Below are positions 58,303-64,000 of a stretch of DNA of 64,000 nt, piece by piece; within the stretch, counting starts at the first letter, position 1, and each line of letters begins with the position of its first letter. Under the pieces are notes generated by a model. That model ran no database searches and was not told the origin of the DNA. It saw nothing but the letters and a program-made list of their open reading frames with translations. The position numbers and the translations under genes were made by a program. The DNA is taken from NCBI GenBank assembly GCA_014138645.1, contig JACJIB010000003.1, positions 62,001 to 126,000 of the forward strand, read 5' to 3'. The stretch is from Methylorubrum thiocyanatum. GTDB lineage: Bacteria > Pseudomonadota > Alphaproteobacteria > Rhizobiales > Beijerinckiaceae.

Positions 58303-58724
58303 CCGGCTGGCCGACGGATCAGAGTTCAAGCGAAGCGGAAAACGAGGTGCCGCCGGTCCAACGGACCGGCGGTATTTTTTTAGTTCTTCGGGTGCAACCT
58401 GGATATCGGGGCCCTGAGGAGCGGTTACGCACTCTGATTGCGTACCGTTCTACTTCGAAATCCATCAAATACGCACCAAGACAATCCTCAAGATTTCCCG
58501 AGTCTCCATGCGGGGGAGATATTTATCTATCGGCGAGCGGTGCTGGTGCGATTTAATGATATGTTCAATATGCTCCTAGATCGAAAGGCGTAACTCCATC
58601 TAAGTACGGGCCGTATGCTGAAATTTAGTCGCATTTTCCGTTATCAAGACGCTCATTCGGCATAGGCCGCTGGGCGGTCAGAGCGGCAGCCCATCCAGGG
58701 CATCGTCAATCGGGGGACAGGACC
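58303..58724 (+). other. 422-bp AT-richer region between pufC and the ABC transporter
   Basis: No gene is seen. The first 80 bases hold the puf terminator. The rest is markedly richer in A and T than the surroundings (for example 58541-58660) and must carry the promoter of the type I secretion genes. I could not fix a promoter by eye. Confidence 0.5.
58350..58382 (+). terminator. intrinsic terminator of the puf operon
   Basis: A perfect 10-bp stem (CCGCCGGTCC/GGACCGGCGG) with a 3-base loop is followed by TATTTTTTT, 48 bases after the pufC stop. Confidence 0.93.
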
Positions 58725-60458
58725 GTGAGCGAGAAGCGCGACAAGAACGAGATCGCCGCGGCACTCGGCAAGTGCAAGACGGCCTTCGTGGGCGTCGCCG
58801 TGATGAGCGGGCTGGTGAACATCCTCTATCTCACCGGCTCGTTCTTCATGCTCGAAGTCTACGACCGGGTGATCCCGAGCCGCTCGGTGCCGACCCTGAT
58901 CGGGCTCGCCGCGCTCGCGCTGGCGCTCTACGCCTTCCAAGGCGTGCTCGAGACCATCCGCGGCCGCATCCTGGCCCGCATCGGCGCCGCGCTCGACGAA
59001 GCCCTGAGCGGGCGCGTGTTCGATCTCGTCGTGCGCGCCCCGCTCAAAGGGGCGAACCAGGGCGACGGCCTCCTGCCGCTGCGCGACCTCGACCAGATCC
59101 GCGCCTTCCTGTCCGGTTCAGGCCCCTCCGCCTTCTTCGACCTGCCCTGGATGCCGGTCTACCTGCTGATCTGCTTCCTGTTCCATCCGCTGATCGGCGT
59201 CGCGGCGCTGGTCGGCATGGCGATCCTCGCCGCGATCACGGTCCTGACCGATCGCGCCAGCAAGGGCCCGACGCGGGAGGCCACCGGCCACGGCATGCGG
59301 CGCAACGCGCTCGCTGAGTCCGGGCGCCGCAACGCCGAGGTGCTGGCCGCCATGGGCATGCAGGAGCGTCTGGCCGCCCGCTGGGCCCTGGCCAACCGCG
59401 AATACATGGACGCGCATCAGGCCGTCTCGGATGCCGGAAGCGGCTTCGGTGCCGGTTCCAAGGTGTTCCGCATGGCGCTGCAATCGGGCGTGCTGGCGCT
59501 GGGTGCCTGGCTCGTCATCCACAATGAGGCCAGCGCCGGCATCATCATCGCCAGCTCGATCCTCGTCTCCCGTGCGCTCGCTCCGGCGGAACTCACCATC
59601 GCCAACTGGAAGGGGTTCGTGGCCGCGCGCCAGAGCTGGCACCGGCTGTCCGAGCTGCTCGCCCGGATGCCGCAGGGCGAGCGGCCGCACGCGCTGCCGG
59701 CGCCCGCCGAGACCATCACCGTCGAGGCCGCCAGCATCGCCCCGCCCGGCACGCCGCGCCTCGTGGTGCAGGATGTCAGCTTCGGCCTGCGGGCCGGGCA
59801 GGGGCTCGGCATCATCGGCCCCTCGGCCTCGGGCAAGTCCTCGCTGGTCCGCGCGCTCGTCGGCGTCTGGCCGCCCGTGCGCGGAAAGGTCCGCTTCGAC
59901 GGCGCGGCGCTCGATCAATGGTCGAGCGGCGACCTCGGACCCCATATCGGCTTCCTGCCGCAGGAGGTGGAGCTGTTTGCCGGCACCGTCGCCGAGAACA
60001 TCGCCCGCTTCGAGCCCGGTGCACCGTCCGAGGCCGTCATCGCCGCAGCCAAGGCGGGGGGCGTGCACGAGCTGATCCTGCGGCTGCCCGACGGCTACGA
60101 CACCCGGATCGGCGAGGGCGGCTCGGGCCTCTCCGCCGGGCAGCGCCAGCGGGTCGGGCTGGCGCGGGCGCTCTACCGCGATCCCTTCCTCGTGGTGCTC
60201 GACGAGCCCAACGCCAACCTCGACAGCGAAGGCGAGAACGCCCTGACGCAGGCGATCCTCGGCGTGCGCCAGCGCGGCGGCATCTGCGTCGTCGTCGCCC
60301 ACCGGCCGAGCGCGCTCGCCGCCCTCGACCTGATCCTGATGATGGCCGACGGCCGCGCCCAGGCCTTCGGGCCGAAGGATGAGATCCTCAAGCGCGTCCT
60401 GCGCCCGACGCCGGCGCCCGCGCCGGTCGCCGCGCCCACGATCCGAGAGAGTGCCTGA
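58725..60458 (+). CDS. type I secretion system permease/ATPase (PrtD-like)
   Basis: Inner-membrane ABC exporter, 577 residues from GTG 58725. The transmembrane part (about 20-320, five to six helices; FMLEVYDRVIPSRSVPTLIG) is followed by an ATPase domain (about 345-560) with Walker A GPSASGKSSLV, signature LSAGQRQRVGLARAL, Walker B VVLDEPNANLD and the switch His in VVAHRPSAL. There is no N-terminal C39-like domain, so it fits the PrtD/RTX-exporter group. Its stop overlaps the start of the fusion protein (TGATG). No RTX-repeat substrate or outer-membrane TolC is encoded in the window. Confidence 0.93.
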   Translation: MSEKRDKNEIAAALGKCKTAFVGVAVMSGLVNILYLTGSFFMLEVYDRVIPSRSVPTLIGLAALALALYAFQGVLETIRGRILARIGAALDEALSGRVFDLVVRAPLKGANQGDGLLPLRDLDQIRAFLSGSGPSAFFDLPWMPVYLLICFLFHPLIGVAALVGMAILAAITVLTDRASKGPTREATGHGMRRNALAESGRRNAEVLAAMGMQERLAARWALANREYMDAHQAVSDAGSGFGAGSKVFRMALQSGVLALGAWLVIHNEASAGIIIASSILVSRALAPAELTIANWKGFVAARQSWHRLSELLARMPQGERPHALPAPAETITVEAASIAPPGTPRLVVQDVSFGLRAGQGLGIIGPSASGKSSLVRALVGVWPPVRGKVRFDGAALDQWSSGDLGPHIGFLPQEVELFAGTVAENIARFEPGAPSEAVIAAAKAGGVHELILRLPDGYDTRIGEGGSGLSAGQRQRVGLARALYRDPFLVVLDEPNANLDSEGENALTQAILGVRQRGGICVVVAHRPSALAALDLILMMADGRAQAFGPKDEILKRVLRPTPAPAPVAAPTIRESA

Positions 60459-61825
60459 TGTCCTCGACACTTGCCCCCGCACCCCTTGCCCCCGCACCCC
60501 TGAGCGGCTTCGCCCCGGCGCTGCCGCGGCCCGCCGCGCACGGCTCGATCCGGCGTCATCTCGCCGTCGCGCTCGGCCTCTCGGTTGCCCTGGTCTTCGG
60601 CGTCGGCGGCTGGGCCACCTTTACCGACATCTCCGCCGCGGTGATCGCGCCGGGCCAGCTCGTCGTCGAGACCGACGTGAAGAAGGTCCAGCACCCCACC
60701 GGCGGTGTCGTCGGCGAGTTGCTGGCGCGCGAGGGCCAGCGGGTCGCCGCCGGCGACGTGCTGATCCGCCTCGACGAGACCCAGACCCGGGCCAACCTCG
60801 ACATCGTGCTCAAGGCCATGGACGAGCTCTCCGCCCGCCGTGCCCGCGACGAGGCCGAGCGCGATGGGCTGAAAACCATCACCTTCCCGCCCGACCTCGT
60901 CGCCCGCATCGACACCGACCCGACCGTCGCCCGGCTGATCGACGGCGAGTCGCGGCTGTTCGCCGCCCGCGTCGCCGGGCGCGAGGGGCAGAAGGCGCAG
61001 CTGCGCGAGCGGGTCGACCAGCTCCGCCAGGAGATCGCCGGCCTGACCAAGCAGGCGGCGGCCAAGGACCGCGAGATCAACCTGATCGGCCACGAACTGA
61101 CGGGCGTGCGCGACCTCTATGCCAAGAACCTCGTGCCGCTCTCGCGGGTCACGGCGCTGGAGCGCGACGCCGCCCGGCTCGAGGGCGAGCGCGGCCAGCT
61201 CGTCGCCTCCACCGCTTCGGCGCGCGGCAAGATCGCCGAGACCGAGCTGCAGATCATCCAGATCGACGGCGAGATGCGCACCGAGGTCGGCAAGGATCTC
61301 GCCGAGATCCGCGGCAAGTGGTCGGAGCTGCGTGAGAAGCGCGTGGCGGCCGAGGACCAGCTCAAGCGGGTCGAGCTACGCGCGCCGCAGGACGGCTTCG
61401 TGCACCAGATGAGCGTGCACACGGTGGGCGGCCTCGTCGTGCCGAGCGAACCGGCGATGCTGATCGTGCCGGCCTCCGACCAGCTCCTCGTCGAGGTGCG
61501 GGTGCAGCCGCAGGACATCGACAACGTGCGGGTCGGCCAGAAAGCGGTTCTGCGGTTTGCCGCCTTCAACACGCGCACGACGCCGGAGATCGACGGCGAG
61601 GTGGTGCGGGTGTCCGCGGACGTGACCCAGGATCCCAAGACCGGGCAGAGCTACTACACGGCGCGCATCCGCATCCGGGAGGACCAGAAGGAGCGCCTGA
61701 AGGGCCTGCGGCTGGTTCCGGGCATGCCGGTCGAGTCGTTCACCCAGATCGGCGAACGCTCGGTCCTGTCCTATCTCACCAAGCCGCTCACCGATCAGAT
61801 CGCCAAAGCGTGGCGCGAGCGCTGA
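60458..61825 (+). CDS. type I secretion membrane fusion protein (HlyD/PrtE family)
   Basis: Periplasmic adaptor that links the ABC exporter to TolC. 455 residues: a short cytoplasmic N-terminus, one membrane helix (about 35-55), a barrel-sandwich/lipoyl part (GQLVVETDVKKVQHPTGGVV, ELLAREGQRVAAGDVLIRLD), a long coiled coil (about 110-285), then the second half-lipoyl LRAPQDGFVHQMSVHTVGGL and a beta-barrel C-terminus. Translationally coupled to the ABC gene by TGATG. Followed by a hairpin-type terminator. Confidence 0.92.
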   Translation: MSSTLAPAPLAPAPLSGFAPALPRPAAHGSIRRHLAVALGLSVALVFGVGGWATFTDISAAVIAPGQLVVETDVKKVQHPTGGVVGELLAREGQRVAAGDVLIRLDETQTRANLDIVLKAMDELSARRARDEAERDGLKTITFPPDLVARIDTDPTVARLIDGESRLFAARVAGREGQKAQLRERVDQLRQEIAGLTKQAAAKDREINLIGHELTGVRDLYAKNLVPLSRVTALERDAARLEGERGQLVASTASARGKIAETELQIIQIDGEMRTEVGKDLAEIRGKWSELREKRVAAEDQLKRVELRAPQDGFVHQMSVHTVGGLVVPSEPAMLIVPASDQLLVEVRVQPQDIDNVRVGQKAVLRFAAFNTRTTPEIDGEVVRVSADVTQDPKTGQSYYTARIRIREDQKERLKGLRLVPGMPVESFTQIGERSVLSYLTKPLTDQIAKAWRER

Positions 61826-61894
61826 CAACCTTGCCTCGGGGGCGGGTTGTCTGATAAGGCGACCGCCTCCCCGCGATGTCGCTGACGTCATCGC

Positions 61895-61924
61895 CGGAGC
61901 GTCCTCGTGACGCTCCGTTCCTTC
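61895..61924 (+). terminator. terminator-like hairpin after the secretion genes
   Basis: A nine-bp perfect stem (CGGAGCGTC/GACGCTCCG) with a five-base loop, followed by a short T/C tract (TTCCTTC). Weak as an intrinsic terminator, but located 70 bases past the stop. Confidence 0.5.
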
Positions 61925-61948
61925 GAGACACCTTGAACAACAGGCGGC

Positions 61949-61978
61949 CGGTCTCGAATCCGTGCCGATGTGAGACCG
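61949..61978 (+). promoter_or_regulatory. inverted repeat directly before the rpmJ start
   Basis: CGGTCTC and GAGACCG pair perfectly around a 16-base loop; the right arm ends at the base before the ATG. The usual Shine-Dalgarno position falls in the loop and right arm, where no clear SD sequence is seen, so the hairpin may control L36 translation. Confidence 0.45.
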
Positions 61979-62104
61979 ATGAAGATTCGCAACTCGCTCA
62001 AGTCGCTGCGCGGCCGTCACCGCGACAACCAGCTCGTGCGCCGCAAGGGCCGCGTCTACGTCATCAACAAGACCCAGAAGCGCTTCAAGGCCCGCCAGGG
62101 CTGA
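61979..62104 (+). CDS. rpmJ: 50S ribosomal protein L36
   Basis: A 41-residue basic protein of the large subunit: [20 protein letters not shown], then [20 protein letters not shown] ending in G. It is the non-zinc form: the four metal-ligand positions of Cys-type L36 are absent. Such C-minus L36 proteins are usual in Alphaproteobacteria. The gene stands alone between the secretion genes and the TPR gene, not in the spc operon, which is common for this paralogue. Confidence 0.95.
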   Translation: MKIRNSLKSLRGRHRDNQLVRRKGRVYVINKTQKRFKARQG

Positions 62105-62180
62105 TGGCCCGTGCCGCGAATCGCACGCGGCACCGGAGCGCGTTGACGGGAGCCGGGTTCGGGGTGGAAGCTCCGGACCC

Positions 62181-62786
62181 ATGGACGCGCGACGCACCCC
62201 ACTTCTGACCGTCTTCTGCCTCGGCCTTGCGGTCGCTGGTCTGGCGGGAGCCGGCCACGCGGCAGCGGGCAAGGCCGCGCCGGAGAAGGAGCGCAAGGCG
62301 CATCCGCCGGTCAGCCTCGAGGATCTCTACACCCGCCTCAAGCAGGCCGGCGACGAGACCGAGGCCAAGGCGATCGCCACGCTGATCGAGCGCCGTCTCG
62401 GCCGCTCCGGCAGCGCGACAGCCGACCTTCTCTCCGACCGCGCCCGGCAGGCGATGAGCGGCAACGACCTGCCGCTCGCCGTCGAACTGATGGATCGCGC
62501 CGTCGCCCTGGAGCCGAACTGGTCCGAGGGCTGGAGCCGGCGCGCGACCCTGTTCTGGCGCCTGTCCGATTCGGCGACCGCGGTCGCCGACCTCCAGCGC
62601 GCCCTGGTTCTGGAGCCGCGCCATTTCGAGGCCTGGGCCGCCCTCGGCAAGCTCTACCTCGCTCGGGACGACAAGGGCCGCGCCCTCGATGCCTTCCGCC
62701 GGGCGGAGGCGCTCTACCCGCAATGGGACATGCTCAAGAAGGCGATCGAGCGGCTGACGCCCGAGGTCGAGGGCCGCGACCTCTGA
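62181..62786 (+). CDS. exported TPR-repeat protein
   Basis: 201 residues with a Sec signal peptide (about 1-32, VFCLGLAVAGLAGAGHAAAG). Three to four tetratricopeptide repeats follow; the clearest are PLAVELMDRAVALEPNWSEG, DSATAVADLQRALVLEPRHF and EAWAALGKLYLARDDKGRAL. It is a likely periplasmic scaffold of unknown partner. The length is small for the class. It lies 10 bases before the hydrolase gene on the same strand, so the two are probably co-transcribed. Confidence 0.85.
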   Translation: MDARRTPLLTVFCLGLAVAGLAGAGHAAAGKAAPEKERKAHPPVSLEDLYTRLKQAGDETEAKAIATLIERRLGRSGSATADLLSDRARQAMSGNDLPLAVELMDRAVALEPNWSEGWSRRATLFWRLSDSATAVADLQRALVLEPRHFEAWAALGKLYLARDDKGRALDAFRRAEALYPQWDMLKKAIERLTPEVEGRDL

Positions 62787-62796
62787 GCCGCGCGCC

Positions 62797-63792
62797 GTGA
62801 GCCTCTTCGATCTCCTGCGCTTCGCCGCGGGCTTCCTGGCGGCGACGATCGGGCTCGTGGTTCTGGCGCTCGCCTGCGCCGCCATCGCGACGCGGCTGAT
62901 CGCGTGGCGCGTCGAGGCGCGTTATCCGGCGGCCGACCGAAACGTCGCTCTCGAGGGCGGCCGAATCGCCTATCTCGAAGACGGGCCGGCGGAGGGAGCG
63001 CGGGCCACGATCGTCCTGCTCCACGGCGCCTCGGCGAACGCCTACGACCCCATGGAGGGCGTCGGGCGCCACCTGGCCCGCGCGGGCTTCCGGGTCATCG
63101 CCTTCGACAGGCCGGGTTACGGCAACAGCGACCGTCTCGCCGGTGCGGCGGCGGCGTCCCCGGCTTTCCAGGGAAGGGCGTTGGGGCAGGCCCTGGATCG
63201 GCTCGCGACCGGACCGGTGATCCTGCTCGGCCATTCCTGGTCCGGCGCGCTCGCTCTGCGGATGGCGCTCGACCGGCCGGAACAGGTCTCCGGGCTGGTC
63301 CTCGTCGCGCCGGTGGCGATGCCGTTCCCGGCCCGTCCGCTGCCCTGGTGGGCAGGGCTCGCCTTGACGCCGCCGGTGACGTGGCTGCTGACCCGGACCG
63401 TCGCGATCCCGGTCGGCCTCGCCTACCTGCCGTCGGTCGCCCGGAGCGTGTTCCGACCGGAACCACCGGTCGAAAACTATGTCGCGGCGAGCCGCGCGCC
63501 GCTGATCCTCCGGCCGGGCCCGGCGCTCGCCAACATCCAGGATCTTGCGGGACTTCCCGCCGCGCTCGTCGAGCAGGCGCCGCGCTACGAAACCCTGCGC
63601 GTACCGAGCGTGATCGTAGCCGGCGATGCCGATCCGGTCGTCCAGACACGCTTGCAAACCGACCCGTTGGTCCAAGCGATGCCCCAGGCCCGGCGCGTGG
63701 TTCTGCCGGGCGTGGGACACATGCTGACCTACACCGCGCCCGACACATTGGTGCGCGAAGTCGAGGCGCTGTCGGCGTCCCTCGCGCGGTAG
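62797..63792 (+). CDS. alpha/beta hydrolase
   Basis: 331 residues from GTG 62797. One N-terminal membrane segment (about 5-30, LLRFAAGFLAATIGLVVLAL) anchors the enzyme. The fold is marked by the oxyanion HG in VLLHGASANAYDPMEG (about 71-86), the nucleophile-elbow LLGHSWSGALALRMAL with the active Ser, the acid in VAGDADPVVQTRLQ and the catalytic His in LPGVGHML. Substrate unknown; a membrane-bound lipase/esterase is plausible. Operon with the TPR gene. Its stop lies inside repeat copy B. Confidence 0.88.
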   Translation: MSLFDLLRFAAGFLAATIGLVVLALACAAIATRLIAWRVEARYPAADRNVALEGGRIAYLEDGPAEGARATIVLLHGASANAYDPMEGVGRHLARAGFRVIAFDRPGYGNSDRLAGAAAASPAFQGRALGQALDRLATGPVILLGHSWSGALALRMALDRPEQVSGLVLVAPVAMPFPARPLPWWAGLALTPPVTWLLTRTVAIPVGLAYLPSVARSVFRPEPPVENYVAASRAPLILRPGPALANIQDLAGLPAALVEQAPRYETLRVPSVIVAGDADPVVQTRLQTDPLVQAMPQARRVVLPGVGHMLTYTAPDTLVREVEALSASLAR

Positions 63793-63892
63793 AGCATTGT
63801 CCCGAAAGGTGGCTGCCGGCTTTCGGAAAAAGACGATGCGAAAACAAGAGCCTAGAGCATCGTGCTGGATCCGATATCCAGCACGATGCGCT
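63789..63892 (+). repeat. 104-bp palindromic intergenic repeat, copy B
   Basis: The copy in opposite orientation to 44655-44758. It holds a perfect 14-bp stem GCATCGTGCTGGAT/ATCCAGCACGATGC (63857-63889, loop CCGAT) plus a CCGAAAGG...CTTTCGG hairpin. It lies between the convergent hydrolase and pyruvate kinase genes. Confidence 0.8.
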
Positions 63893-63898
63893 AGCGCG

Positions 63899-64000
63899 TC
63901 ACGCCCGCTCGGCGTGCTCGCGGGTCACGAAGGCGATGCGCACCATGTTCGTCGCCCCCGGGATGCCGAACGGCACGCCGGCCACGACGATCACCCGATC
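63899..64000 (-). CDS. pyk: pyruvate kinase, C-terminal end (partial)
   Basis: The last 33 codons of a minus-strand gene that continues beyond the window. The residues DRVIVVAGVPFGIPGATNMV followed by RIAFV match the C-terminal sheet of pyruvate kinase, which ends soon after this motif. It would catalyse phosphoenolpyruvate plus ADP to pyruvate plus ATP. It converges on the hydrolase gene across repeat copy B. The identification rests on this one short stretch. Confidence 0.75.
   Translation of the reverse strand, partial: DRVIVVAGVPFGIPGATNMVRIAFVTREHAERA

Overview
GC-rich alphaproteobacterial chromosome, most like a pink methylotroph of the Methylobacterium/Methylorubrum group. The basis is the gene content (aerobic-phototroph puf/bch/crt genes, GlgE-type alpha-glucan genes, Rhizobiales-style nusA/infB operon) and the codon use. 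The group assignment is inferred from gene families, not from an alignment. The window is ordinary chromosome except for one AT-richer island near 11.2-12.9 kb. No rRNA, tRNA, CRISPR array or insertion sequence was recognised.

Layout. (1) 0-10 kb, minus strand: a methyl-accepting chemotaxis protein, then the translation/transcription operon read rimP-nusA-ylxR-infB-rbfA-truB. It is preceded by a terminator-like leader hairpin and has a second terminator-like hairpin between infB and rbfA. (2) 10-19.5 kb: an acetyltransferase, an island with a nuclease-like protein split by an in-frame TGA and a translationally coupled partner, asd, two envelope/secreted unknowns, a SpeG-like acetyltransferase, a CobW-type metal GTPase with a small Cys-containing partner behind a Zur-like palindrome, a TetR regulator and a DUF2852 membrane protein behind a perfect 23-bp palindrome. 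(3) 19.7-35.9 kb: a five-gene plus-strand cluster, treZ, malQ-treY fusion, amylase-glgE fusion, treS-maltokinase fusion, glgB. Together it encodes the TreYZ route (glucan to trehalose), the TreS-Mak-GlgE route (trehalose to maltose to maltose-1-phosphate to glucan) and branching. (4) 35.9-44.7 kb: housekeeping genes (YnfA-like protein, SPL-like radical SAM protein, endonuclease III, a GyrI-like-domain exported protein, dapF, mtaB, an RluA-type pseudouridine synthase, ftsY, a septation protein A-like membrane protein). (5) 44.7-58.4 kb: photosynthesis cluster, crtC-crtD on minus, divergent from crtE-crtF-bchC-bchX-bchY-bchZ-pufQ-pufB-pufA-pufL-pufM-pufC on plus, ending at a very strong terminator. 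CrtJ/PpsR-type TGT-N12-ACA boxes lie in front of bchC and between crtD and crtE. (6) 58.7-64 kb: a type I secretion ABC transporter and membrane fusion protein, rpmJ (L36), a TPR protein, an alpha/beta hydrolase, and the C-terminus of pyruvate kinase.

A 104-bp palindromic intergenic repeat occurs twice in opposite orientation (44655-44758 and 63789-63892). Both copies sit between convergent genes, and together they bracket the photosynthesis region. Start codons were chosen by ribosome-binding sites and neighbour overlaps where possible; several differ from the longest open frame. All family names rest on motif recognition by eye, without database searches.
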